A stretch of 64,000 bases of DNA. Source: Anaerotignum sp. MB30-C6 (GTDB lineage: Bacteria > Bacillota > Clostridia > Lachnospirales > Anaerotignaceae). Numbering within the stretch: position 1 is the first letter of the stretch; every line of letters begins with the position of its first letter. The notes below the pieces were generated by a model. It ran no database searches. It was not told where the DNA came from and worked only from the letters and a program-made list of their open reading frames with translations. The position numbers and the translations under genes are program-made. The stretch spans positions 1,054,001 through 1,118,000 of the forward strand of contig NZ_CP133078.1 in the NCBI RefSeq assembly GCF_030908465.1, read 5' to 3'. Below, piece after piece: positions 55,299 to 63,625 of the stretch.

Positions 55299-55994
55299 AT
55301 GATCAAAATACACCCAAATATGAAGGAGTACTATGAAGGTACAGTGTTTGGTATCCTTGCTATGAAGATTACTGGTGAGCAGCGGGAAGAAGCGTTTCAA
55401 AAGAAAATTGAGGAGGAATTGCAGAGCATACGAAAAGCCCATTCAGAGTATGAAAGAAAGGCTTTCTGTGAAACAAACGAAGTCGTAAAGCCCTATGTCC
55501 AGTATTATAAAAAGTTTAAGAAGACGTATCACGTTCTACCTCAATTAGAATCCATACTAAGAGGAAAGGATTTTCCCCATACAACACCGCTCATACAAGC
55601 CTTGTTCTTAGCGGAGTTGAAGACATCATTATTGATTGCTGGTCATGATTTGAAAAAGTGCCCTTTGCCTCTGACGATACAGATGTGCCAAGGGGGAGAA
55701 ACTTTTTTTGGCTCAGGAAATCGAAGGGTGGAACTAAAACCAAATGATATTTGCCTAAAGGATGAGAAGGACTTTCATTTAAGTATTATCTATGGTCAAG
55801 ATGAAAGGAGCCGTATCACTCCCAAAACTGGGGAGGTCCTTTTTTTAATTGACGGCGTGCCAGGTTTGAGGGAAACATACGTGGAAGAGGGTCTTCAAAC
55901 ACTATACAATTATGTGAAGGTTTTTGCACCCGACTCCATATTGTTAGAAATGAGAACCTTCAGCGTATCCCCAAAGGCTGGTGAAAAGCCATGA
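55299..55994 (+). CDS. B3/B4 tRNA-binding domain protein
   Basis: A 231-residue protein with the B3/B4 fold also seen in the phenylalanyl-tRNA synthetase beta subunit, where it edits mischarged tRNA. Recognisable parts are SEYERKAFCETNEVVKPYVQYYKKFKKTYHVLPQLESIL and LFLAELKTSLLIAGHDL, followed by LTIQMCQGGETFFGSGNR. As a stand-alone protein it could be a trans-editing or a tRNA-like amino acid sensor; both are inference. AAGGAGG lies six bases ahead of the start. It shares four bases with the next gene (ATGA), which encodes an exporter. Confidence 0.85.
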   Translation: MIKIHPNMKEYYEGTVFGILAMKITGEQREEAFQKKIEEELQSIRKAHSEYERKAFCETNEVVKPYVQYYKKFKKTYHVLPQLESILRGKDFPHTTPLIQALFLAELKTSLLIAGHDLKKCPLPLTIQMCQGGETFFGSGNRRVELKPNDICLKDEKDFHLSIIYGQDERSRITPKTGEVLFLIDGVPGLRETYVEEGLQTLYNYVKVFAPDSILLEMRTFSVSPKAGEKP

Positions 55995-56608
55995 GTACCT
56001 ATGATTTTTTTATTACATCCCTGATCATTGTCCTAATTCCGGGGGCAGGCGTACTATATACCATTTCCGTTGGAGTATCTAAGGGCAAAAAAGCAAGCAT
56101 ATTAGCTACCATAGGTTGTACATTGGGTATCATTCCCCATCTGTTTATGAGCATTGTTTTATCATCCTTTATTTTAAACATGAGTCAGGGAATTTTTACT
56201 GCAATTAAAATAGTAGGAGCATTATATTTTCTGTATCTTGGCGCAGGAATGATACGTTCAGAGGTACAATTAGATTTGGAAAATTCCCAAGGGGAGGATA
56301 GTTCCAGTTCCATCGTTAGGCGAGGGGTGCTGATAAGCTTACTAAACCCCAAAATAACCTTATTCTTCTTTTCTTTTTTGCCCCAATATGTAAGTTCTAC
56401 GGAAGATGCCTTTGTGTTTCAAAGTTTCCTTTTGGGGGGAATATTTATAATCCTAACTCTTGTGGTTTTCATCGGATATGGTATATTGGCAGGTGCAATG
56501 AAATGGTTACTCATTTCTCCTGGGAGATTCTCTATACTGCAAAAAACATTTGGAGTTGCCTTTGTTATTTTCGCCTTTAAACTTGCCTTAAGCCCCTTAT
56601 CGTTCTAA
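55991..56608 (+). CDS. LysE-family amino acid exporter
   Basis: A 205-residue inner-membrane exporter with six helices, beginning FFITSLIIVLIPGAGVLYTISVGVSKGKKASILATIGCTLG, the LysE/RhtB signature. The middle has SLLNPKITLFFFSFLPQYV, typical of the family. It overlaps the B3/B4 gene by four bases, so both are made together. The MocR regulator opposite suggests that the amino acid substrate, or PLP status, controls it. The substrate is unknown. Confidence 0.92.
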   Translation: MSTYDFFITSLIIVLIPGAGVLYTISVGVSKGKKASILATIGCTLGIIPHLFMSIVLSSFILNMSQGIFTAIKIVGALYFLYLGAGMIRSEVQLDLENSQGEDSSSSIVRRGVLISLLNPKITLFFFSFLPQYVSSTEDAFVFQSFLLGGIFIILTLVVFIGYGILAGAMKWLLISPGRFSILQKTFGVAFVIFAFKLALSPLSF

Positions 56609-56646
56609 GGTATTTTGGAAATTTTCAAGTATACAAAACGATTCTC

Positions 56647-56687
56647 AAAAAAAGATGTCATGGGTAATACCTACAACATCTTTTTTT
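56647..56687. terminator. Bidirectional terminator after lysE and yyaL
   Basis: AAAAAAAGATGT pairs exactly with ACATCTTTTTTT; T-rich on both strands, between convergent genes. Confidence 0.85.
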
Positions 56688-56787
56688 GGGCATTCATTAT
56701 TATTTTAGGTAAAAATAGGAGAATCAAGGGTTCCACGGAATGAAATCTTGCTTTGTAATTTTAAAAGTAACATTTTTCTATTTCCCA

Positions 56788-58731
56788 TCATAAAAATTCA
56801 TTTAAATCGTTTACTGGTGGCATACAACTATGATTAGCGCAAACATAGTAGGTGGTTTTATCATGCATTATCTTGTGCTCATCAGTAGGGCTGTTGATTA
56901 CCTTGATGATACTATCGGGGGATACAACAAAAGGCAATTCTTTGATGTCCCCTTGGTTTTTTGGCACGACGGTAATCATCTGTCCAGGCTCAAAATACTC
57001 GAAAAGAGCAGTCAAATACATAGAAAATCCAGTGGGATAAGGCTCTGCCTCGCCATACATAAAGTCCAACTGTTCCTTTAGGATTGCGTCCAGTTCTCCA
57101 TCAGAAGTAAGCTGTGATATCCTTACCAGATTGTAAGCCATCACAGAATTGCCGCTGGGCATTGCTCCGTCATAGCTTTCCTTTGGGCGCATGATTAACG
57201 TTTCATTATCCTTACCATATAGATAGAAACCTCCCTCGGTTTCATCATAAAAGTCAGAGATGGCTTTCTTCAATAGTTTCCTAGCCTTTTCAAGGTAATT
57301 GCCATCAAGGGTTGCATCATATAACGCCAAAAGGGCGAAGGTATTATTTGCATAATCATCTAAGAAAGCATTTTGACTTCGTTTGCCATCACGATAACTA
57401 ACGGATAGAACTCCATTTTGACTTAATTTTTCCTCAATAAACTGCTGTGCTTTTTTGGCGGCATTTAGGTATTCATCTTTTTTGCTGATGCGATATAACC
57501 AGCACATAGCAGCAATCATGAGAGAGTTCCATGAAGTGAGTATCTTGTCGTCTAAGTGAAGCTTGTTCCTTTTTAAGCGATACTCATAAATTTCCGCTAG
57601 GTACGAGTCAAACTCATTTGAAATACTAGGGGTATGCAAAAGGTTAGGAATACTTTTTCCCTCAAAGTTACCCTTATCCGTAATGGAATAGTATTGGTTG
57701 AAGGCATTGCCTGTTTTCATTCCAAGAAGAGAAATTATTTCCGAAGGTTTAAAAACATAATATTTTCCTTCCTCGCCGTCGCTGTCAGCATCTTGCGCAC
57801 TGTAAAATCCGCCTTCTTCTGAGGTCATTTCACGAAGAATATACTTTGCTGTTTTTTCGGCAACTTCACGGTAAAAAGGATTTTTGGTTATCCAATATGT
57901 TTTGCAATAAGTGAGGATTAATAAAGCGTTATCATAAAGCATTTTTTCAAAGTGAGGAACTAAGAAATATTGATCTGTTGAATACCTGCTAAAACCATAC
58001 CCAATATGATCAAATATTCCACCTTTATACAATTGTGTTAGGGTGTGTTCTACCATTTCTAAAGAGTGCTTGTCTCCACTTTTTTCGTGATGCTTTAGAA
58101 GAAATAGCAAATTATGAGGGGCTGGGAACTTTGGCGCTTGTCCAAATCCTCCGAACTTTTTATCATAACTTTGTTTATATTGTTCTGCTGCTGATTGAAT
58201 TAGATTCAAATCGGTTTCAGCCTGAGAACTGCTTTTTCTATTTAAAGCAGTCACAATAGCCTCGGCGGAGTGAAGTAACTCATGGCGATTTCTGATCCAT
58301 TTGTCATGAATTACAGTCAGTAGCTCTTTAAAGCCCATCATGCCATATCTTGTTTCCTTGGGAAAGTATGTGCCAGCAAAAAAAGGCTTTTGCTCAGGAG
58401 TCATAAAAATACTTGTTGGCCACCCGCCTCTTCCTGTAAAAGCCTGACAAACAGACATATAGATACTATCAATATCTGGTCGTTCTTCCTTATCCACTTT
58501 AATGGAAATGAAATTTTTATTTAGAATTTCCGCAACTTCTTTGTCCTCAAAGCTTTCATGGGCCATAACATGGCACCAGTGGCAGGTGCTGTAGCCGATG
58601 CTTAAAAAGACTGGCTTATCCTCAGCTTTGGCTTGTTGAAAGGCCTCTTCACACCAAGGATACCAATTCACAGGATTTTCCATGTGTTGTAAGAGATAGG
58701 GACTGGTTTCGTTTTTTAAATGATTGCTCAT
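56788..58731 (-). CDS. YyaL/DUF255 thioredoxin-like protein
   Basis: A 647-residue protein. The front is a thioredoxin-like DUF255 domain with [28 protein letters not shown], whose CHWC is the redox pair, followed by [15 protein letters not shown]. The rest is an all-helical (alpha/alpha) barrel, with [20 protein letters not shown] and [13 protein letters not shown]. This is the SPATA20/YyaL family; its reaction is unknown, with N-acylglucosamine epimerase-like folds in the second part. The start at 58731 follows AGGTG; three codons earlier is an alternative. Confidence 0.93.
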   Translation of the reverse strand: MSNHLKNETSPYLLQHMENPVNWYPWCEEAFQQAKAEDKPVFLSIGYSTCHWCHVMAHESFEDKEVAEILNKNFISIKVDKEERPDIDSIYMSVCQAFTGRGGWPTSIFMTPEQKPFFAGTYFPKETRYGMMGFKELLTVIHDKWIRNRHELLHSAEAIVTALNRKSSSQAETDLNLIQSAAEQYKQSYDKKFGGFGQAPKFPAPHNLLFLLKHHEKSGDKHSLEMVEHTLTQLYKGGIFDHIGYGFSRYSTDQYFLVPHFEKMLYDNALLILTYCKTYWITKNPFYREVAEKTAKYILREMTSEEGGFYSAQDADSDGEEGKYYVFKPSEIISLLGMKTGNAFNQYYSITDKGNFEGKSIPNLLHTPSISNEFDSYLAEIYEYRLKRNKLHLDDKILTSWNSLMIAAMCWLYRISKKDEYLNAAKKAQQFIEEKLSQNGVLSVSYRDGKRSQNAFLDDYANNTFALLALYDATLDGNYLEKARKLLKKAISDFYDETEGGFYLYGKDNETLIMRPKESYDGAMPSGNSVMAYNLVRISQLTSDGELDAILKEQLDFMYGEAEPYPTGFSMYLTALFEYFEPGQMITVVPKNQGDIKELPFVVSPDSIIKVINSPTDEHKIMHDKTTYYVCANHSCMPPVNDLNEFL

Positions 58732-59326
58732 GTAAATCACCTCGTTTTTGTATCTTCAGAATTCAGTATATCTATCTAGAGCATATTATTTCGCTGCTTA
58801 ATAATACTATTCATATGATGACATATAATCTTTTGTTTGCAGGTTACCAAGCTTCCCCATGACATAAGTTTTTCGATAACAGTGCAAATGTGTGCCCAGT
58901 TACGTTGCTTATTGCTATGATACAACAAAGTTGTTTCCAGTTCTAGCAAAAAATAAGAAGAAGTTTTTGCTTTTTCAAGCTGAAAAACTCCATAGAGATA
59001 AATTAGGAATAGAGAATTTCTAGAAAACCAACTGTCCCAAGGGCAAAAGCTAGGTAAAGGAGATGAATTGTGGGGGGATGTTACTGTTTTCAGTGATATT
59101 CTTAACACTTTAGGGTATATTCGGGTTCAAGCGTAGGTTTATCTGGACGCAAAGAATAATTTTGAGTACAATAAGGACGTAACGGTTTGGAGTAAGCCTC
59201 CTCTTCTTTGGGGAGGATGTAGCATATTTACGATGGGTTAACAAGGCAAAGGTATATACATATAGCCATTTGTGTATAGATAAACTGTTCGTAATAATTA
59301 AGTACAAATTTAGGGATGAGATTAAG
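58732..59326. other. Intergenic region, no gene seen
   Basis: Nearly 600 bases. No coding region with a ribosome site is convincing on either strand. A hairpin CCTCCTC/GGGGAGG at about 59196-59217 is not clearly a terminator. It may hold the remains of an older gene. Confidence 0.4.
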
Positions 59327-59768
59327 ATGAAAAAAATTTCTATCATAGCAGATACCCATGGTTTATTGCGAGATCAGGTAAAGGATGAATTAGCATCCTC
59401 TGACATCATTATTCATGGTGGGGACATGAATACGGCTGTCCTTGTGAAACAGCTATATTGTTCGGGGCAATAACGACAAGGAGTGGGCAGCCTATTTACC
59501 GGAAATTTTAAGAATAACCATAGAAGGTGTACGTTTTTTGATTGTTCATAATAAGAAGGATATCCCAAAAGACTTAACAGATATTGATGTGGTGGTATAT
59601 GGTCATTCCCATAAATTTGAGTCGAAAATGTTAGATGGCATACTTTTTTTGAACCCTGGAAGTTGCGGCAAACGCCGCTTTGATTTGGAAATCAGCATGT
59701 GTCGCATGATAGTGGATGGGGGTAGGTATCACCACGAAAAAGTAGTTATCATTCCTTCTGGTTTGTGA
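59327..59768 (+). pseudogene. YfcE/MJ0936-type phosphodiesterase, frameshifted
   Basis: A metallophosphoesterase of about 147 residues. The first frame starts MKKISIIADTHGLLRDQV (metal DTH) and DIIIHGGDMNTA (GGD), then ends early in QLYCSGQ. Deleting one T near 59458 gives ...QLYVRGNNDKEWAAYLP, with the expected GNND motif, and joins the second frame: LIVHNKKDIPKDL, YGHSHKFE (GHSH) and LFLNPGSCGKRRF. All motifs are therefore present and a single base breaks the gene. The start has a weak GGGATGAGA site. It could be a sequencing error. Confidence 0.82.
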
Positions 59769-59895
59769 TTCATGGGCAAGCCATTCATTTATTAAACTGC
59801 CGATGAAATGGTATTGGATTATTCAACCTATGAAATATGACTGCGGGTTAGGAAAAGTAATGATTGCTTGAATATAAAGAAAAAGAGGCAAAGAA

Positions 59896-60645
59896 ATGAG
59901 AATGATAATATCGCCAGCAAAGAAGATGAATATCGATAACGGTACCTTAGCTTATCAAGAGTTACCACAATTTATACAGGAAGCAGAAATTATAAAAACT
60001 TGCTTGCAAGGAAAATCTCATGGGGAGTTACAAACCCTATGGAAATGTAGTGATGGGATTGCAAAGCTAAATATAACTCGTTTGAAAGAAATGGATTTGG
60101 GGAAAAACTTATCTCCAGCAATTTTATCCTACGAGGGGATACAATATCAATATATGGCCCCTGGGGTATTTGAGGAAGAAGAGTTAGCCTTTCTGCAAGA
60201 ACATCTAAGAATTCTTTCTGGTTTTTATGGTATACTCCGCCCCTTGGATGGCATTGTTCCTTATCGCTTGGAAATGCAGGCTAAGCTTTCCATAGGAGAT
60301 AAAAAGCATTTATATGCTTTTTGGAATGATAGGCTGGCAAAGCAGTTGTCAATGGAAACAGATTTCATTCTGAACTTGGCTTCCAAAGAGTATAGCAAGG
60401 CAATAACCCCTCATTTGGCGAAAGATACTCAAGTTTTCACCTGTACCTTTGGAGAGGAAAAAGAGGGGAAGGTAGTTGAAAAGGGAACAATGTGCAAAAT
60501 GGCACGAGGGGAAATGGTTCGTTATTTGGTGGAAAATAAAATTACATATTTAGATGGAATAAAAAAATTCAATCGCCTTGGCTATACTTATTCAGTGGAA
60601 CATTCTGCGGAAAACAAACTTATTTTTATCAAAGGAGGCAAATAA
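59896..60645 (+). CDS. yaaA: Peroxide stress protein YaaA
   Basis: A 249-residue YaaA/DUF328 protein: RMIISPAKKMN at the front, ILSYEGIQYQYMAPGVF, LRILSGFYGILRPLDGIVPYRLEMQAKL and the C-terminal CTFGEEKEGKVVEKGT with AKMARGEMVRYL. In E. coli this family lowers free iron and limits damage from hydrogen peroxide. AAAGAGGCAAAGAA leads the start. It is followed after one base by a thiol peroxidase gene, so the two likely form an oxidative-stress operon. Confidence 0.95.
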   Translation: MRMIISPAKKMNIDNGTLAYQELPQFIQEAEIIKTCLQGKSHGELQTLWKCSDGIAKLNITRLKEMDLGKNLSPAILSYEGIQYQYMAPGVFEEEELAFLQEHLRILSGFYGILRPLDGIVPYRLEMQAKLSIGDKKHLYAFWNDRLAKQLSMETDFILNLASKEYSKAITPHLAKDTQVFTCTFGEEKEGKVVEKGTMCKMARGEMVRYLVENKITYLDGIKKFNRLGYTYSVEHSAENKLIFIKGGK

Positions 60646-60646
60646 T

Positions 60647-61108
60647 ATGTTAGAAGCAAATACAAAGGCACCTGAGTTTACCCTTCAGGATAAAAATGGA
60701 GATTCTGTTTCATTGTCAGATTTTCGAGGGAAAAAAGTAGCTCTTTATTTTTATCCAAGGGATAATACACCTGGCTGTACCCGTCAGGCTTGTGCTTTTG
60801 CAAAAAACTATGATGCTTTACAAAAAGAGGATGTTGTAGTAATCGGCATTAGCAAAGACAGTGTGGCATCCCATGAAAAGTTTGCCCAAAAGCATTAGTT
60901 ACCCTTTATTTTATTGTCTGATCCAGATTTGATTGCCATTCAGGCTTATGATGTATGGAAAGAGAAGAAGCTCTATGGAAAAGTGGGGATGGGTGTCGTT
61001 CGTGCTACTTACATTATAGACGAGCAGGGGATGATAGAAAAGGTAATGCCCAAGGTAAAACCTGATACAAATGCTTCGGAAATTTTGGAATATTTGCAAA
61101 GTAATTAA
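60647..61108 (+). pseudogene. bcp: Thioredoxin-dependent thiol peroxidase with an in-frame TAG
   Basis: A Bcp/PrxQ-type peroxidase that reduces hydroperoxides. The front is intact: LEANTKAPEFTLQDKNGDSV, YFYPRDNTPGCTRQACAF with peroxidatic and resolving Cys, and VVVIGISKDSVASHEKFAQKH. Then TAG (60896-60898) ends the frame at 83 residues. In the same frame it continues as LPFILLSDPDLIAIQAYDVW, GVVRATYIIDEQGMI and a normal end, giving about 153 residues. Only one codon is changed, so this is a recent nonsense mutation or sequence error. The start follows AAAGGAGG and begins one base after yaaA. Confidence 0.85.
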
Positions 61109-61115
61109 TAATAGG

Positions 61116-61166
61116 AAAAAGACACTGCATATTTTACTCAACATTGTTGAAAAGCAGTGTTTTTTA
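61116..61166 (+). terminator. Terminator of the yaaA-bcp operon
   Basis: ACACTGC pairs with GCAGTGT across about 25 bases, extended by AAAAA/TTTTT. Confidence 0.75.
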
Positions 61167-61505
61167 TTTAATCTAAGGAGGCAAAAGCTGTTACGAATAA
61201 GGTTAGCTATTTAACCTAAGTGAAATAGGATTCGTGCATAGAATACCGCTAGATTAGTGGAAAATCCTTGGAAATGTTAGGGGAAATTATTGTGTGGGAG
61301 TTTCTAATATTACGCATGGTAACGAAGGGGAAAAAAATTTATAATTATGGGAGGACAAGTACGAACACTTACCCAAGGACAAACATATTATAAAGTAAGT
61401 ACAAAAGAAAGGATGGGAAGTCAGAGTCAAAGCGCAAGAGAGTGGTTTCAGTTAACTTGAGGTTTCCGCGTCATATTGGGTTGAATTTTCAAAGCAGAGA
61501 AAACA
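61167..61505. other. Intergenic region before the candidate RNA
   Basis: No gene is convincing. The sequence up to about 61500 shows no strong stem. A frame starting at about 61348 with GGGAGG is short. Confidence 0.35.
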
Positions 61506-61518
61506 CTATAATAAAGCC

Positions 61519-61628
61519 TATAAGAAAACTCCTTTTAGCCCTTTCGGGGCAATCTCTAAGAAACTAGGTTTTTGTAAGCGATGGACAAAAACGTCAGTGG
61601 GAGATGCCTCGAAAAGGCATTTTTTTTA
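61519..61628 (+). ncRNA. Candidate structured RNA with its own promoter box and terminator
   Basis: About 110 bases that fold well. CTCC (61530-61533) can pair with the GGGAG at 61598-61602; inside are GCCC-TTTC-GGGGC and GTTTTTGT/ACAAAAAC, a perfect 8-bp stem with a 9-base loop containing AAGCGATGG. ATGCCT/AGGCAT then seven T forms a terminator. A TATAAT box lies at 61507-61512, although its -35 is weak. I do not recognise it as a known family. It lies 270 bases before the GH25 gene and may be a small RNA or an unclassified riboswitch. Confidence 0.5.
61604..61628 (+). terminator. Terminator of the candidate RNA
   Basis: ATGCCT-CGAAA-AGGCAT followed by seven or eight T. Confidence 0.85.
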
Positions 61629-61897
61629 TTCATAAAGAAAAGGCATTACTTTTTGGTGGAAGTCATAAAAGGAGATGAAATGTTCAACTGACCCAAAGCG
61701 AATATTTCTTTCAGTTTTCTATGGAAGTTAGGAAAAGCCCAGATAGAGATAGGCTTTTATATAAGTAAAAGACTAATACTAGAAGTATACATAAAGAAAA
61801 AGAAGCTCATGGCAAGAAATTAATTGTCCCGCAGCACCAAAGCGTGTCCCACTCCATATAGTGTATTATATTCTCAAAGAAAGTATGGGTGAGTTCC

Positions 61898-63118
61898 ATG
61901 AAGATTGGTGCGGGCTTGTTTACTTTTTTATTTGCGGTTTCTCAAGTGTTTACCCCTTTCCCTGTTTATGCAGCAGAGGAAAAATTTCAGGGGGTTGATG
62001 TAAGCGTTTGGCAGGGGGACATTGATTTTACCAAGGTGAAAGAAGGGGGCAAGGATATTGTTTATATTCGAGCGGGCTATGGTACTTCAGAGGATAAGAA
62101 TTTTAGAGGGTATGCCGTGTCCGCAAAAAAAGCAGATTTAAATATCGGCTTTTATTTTTATGTGACGGCTTTAACTGTAGACGAAGCAAAAAAACAAGCA
62201 AGGTATTTTGCAAGCTTAATCGATGACTATACCTATGATTGTTTGCCAGCAGTTGATTTTGAGCAGTTCAGTGGTTTCACGAAGGAGGAAACCAATGAGA
62301 TTGCCATTGCATTTATTGAGACGTTAGCAGAGCGCACAAATACTACCCCTTTATTTTATTCTAGTTCATATAGAACAACATCCCTTTGGGAAGACACCTT
62401 AACAAGGTATCCTTTGTGGGTGGCAAGTTATAATGGGGGAGTTAGTCCTGAAACAGGCATTTGGCAACAATGGGTTGGCTATCAATATTCCTCAAAAGGT
62501 GAGGTCTCAGGTATCTCTGGAAATGTTGATTTAGATTACTTTACGGAGGATGTTTTTTTGGATAAACCTTTTAAAGATATGCATTCCGATGATTGGTTTT
62601 ATAAGGCCGTATTAGGACAGTTTAATAAGGGGTTGGTTGCGGGGATAAGCACTTCGCAGTTCGGAGGAAAAGAGAAAGCCCATCGAACGATGGCGGTTAC
62701 CCTCTTATATCGCTTGGAGGGGCGGCCCCCTGCTATGGGAAGCACTGATTTTAAAGATGTAACCTCAGGGAAATGGTATAGCGAAAGCGTTCTTTGGGCG
62801 GAAGAAAATAAAATTGCAATGGGGTATAAAGATAATTTTTATCCAGAAAAGGGTGCCACAAGGGAAGAAATGTGTACATTATTATATCGATATGCAAAAT
62901 TTAAGGGCTACGACGTGACCCTTGAAGGTAATTTAGGGTTTTCGAATTTTGAAGATGCCAAGGATGTCGAAAAATGGGCTGAGGAAGCGTTAAAGTGGGC
63001 TGTTGATCGGGGCATTGTGAAGGGCACATCGGTCAAAACATTATCACCAAAAGAAATTGTAAGTCGTGCCCAGATGGCAGTTATGGTAGATCGGTTTATA
63101 GCTGAGTATAAGATTTGA
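61898..63118 (+). CDS. Secreted GH25 lysozyme anchored by SLH domains
   Basis: A 406-residue cell-wall hydrolase. A signal peptide (about 1-27, cut after VYA) leads into a GH25 muramidase domain (about 32-225), with FQGVDVSVWQGDIDF (catalytic Asp at the front) and LPAVDFEQF (catalytic Asp/Glu pair). Three SLH repeats follow (about 228-400: FKDMHSDDWFYKAV, FKDVTSGKWYSESV and FEDAKDVEKWAEEA), which in known proteins bind pyruvylated wall polymers. The ATG at 61898 follows GGGTGAG; a GTG three codons earlier is possible. It points to an S-layer on this cell. Confidence 0.93.
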   Translation: MKIGAGLFTFLFAVSQVFTPFPVYAAEEKFQGVDVSVWQGDIDFTKVKEGGKDIVYIRAGYGTSEDKNFRGYAVSAKKADLNIGFYFYVTALTVDEAKKQARYFASLIDDYTYDCLPAVDFEQFSGFTKEETNEIAIAFIETLAERTNTTPLFYSSSYRTTSLWEDTLTRYPLWVASYNGGVSPETGIWQQWVGYQYSSKGEVSGISGNVDLDYFTEDVFLDKPFKDMHSDDWFYKAVLGQFNKGLVAGISTSQFGGKEKAHRTMAVTLLYRLEGRPPAMGSTDFKDVTSGKWYSESVLWAEENKIAMGYKDNFYPEKGATREEMCTLLYRYAKFKGYDVTLEGNLGFSNFEDAKDVEKWAEEALKWAVDRGIVKGTSVKTLSPKEIVSRAQMAVMVDRFIAEYKI

Positions 63119-63145
63119 GGGTAGTGGTTTAGAGCCAAGTTAGGG

Positions 63146-63195
63146 AGTAAAACCTCGGAAAATCGACCTGAAGTCCGAGGTTTTTACTCTTTTTT
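63146..63195 (+). terminator. Terminator of the GH25-SLH gene
   Basis: AGTAAAACCTCGGA pairs with TCCGAGGTTTTTACT, then CTTTTTT. Confidence 0.85.
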
Positions 63196-63399
63196 CGTTC
63201 TTGAAGTTTCTTAAGCATTATGTTCGTGATACAATGTATAGGCCAGCTTCAATTATTGTTGGAGTAGGTAGGGGTAGGATAAAACCATTCAAATACTGAG
63301 TATTTCTTCTTGTACTTAAACTTCACAATTGGATAATTTTGTATTTGATAGTTCTCTTTACTAGAGTCTATAAGTTGAATATATTTTTTCTGAAAATAT

Positions 63400-63428
63400 T
63401 GACACATTATGTTAACATTTGGTATAAT
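63400..63428 (+). promoter_or_regulatory. Consensus promoter of the riboswitch gene
   Basis: TTGACA, 17-base spacer, TATAAT. The aptamer starts 13 bases downstream. Confidence 0.9.
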
Positions 63429-63441
63429 TTCAAAAAAAGAA

Positions 63442-63532
63442 ATCTCAGATAATAGCAAACTTGGCAAAAGCCAAGGACGCAAAGCCACGGGTCTAAAGCA
63501 CTTCTGCCATGATAGCCGGTTGCCGAAGAGAT
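63442..63532 (+). ncRNA. Cyclic-di-GMP-I riboswitch (GEMM-I)
   Basis: The class I aptamer is clear. P1 is ATCTC/GAGAT. The first hairpin is CTTGGCAAAAGCCAAG, a GNRA-like loop stem, followed by the conserved GGACGCAAAGCCACGGGTCTAAAG. A second hairpin with CTGCCAT and TAGCCGGTTGCCG (the receptor and second half of the ligand pocket) follows. It is spaced for transcription control, with a terminator 12 bases beyond P1. Confidence 0.95.
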
Positions 63533-63543
63533 CACGAGTTAAT

Positions 63544-63577
63544 TACTGCGTGTCGATTTTGGCATGCAGTTTTTTTA
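63544..63577 (+). terminator. Riboswitch expression platform
   Basis: ACTGCGTG and CATGCAGT with one mismatch, then seven T. The upstream CACG (63533-63536) can instead pair with CGTG in the left arm, so switching is possible; the direction (on or off) cannot be read with confidence. Confidence 0.8.
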
Positions 63578-63625
63578 TTTACTTTATATTTACTTTTTAA
63601 TTACAGAAGGGAAGTGCAAACAAAA

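Noticed and set aside
58776..59346. Minus-strand frames in the gap before the phosphodiesterase
   Set aside because: No ribosome sites, hydrophobic and low-complexity composition, and no similarity to known families by eye.
60896..60898. Pyrrolysine read-through of the bcp TAG
   Set aside because: No pyl genes or PYLIS-like element are visible, and a single recent mutation or error explains it better.
63409..63600. Open frame across the c-di-GMP riboswitch
   Set aside because: It lies fully in the aptamer and terminator and is not a gene.
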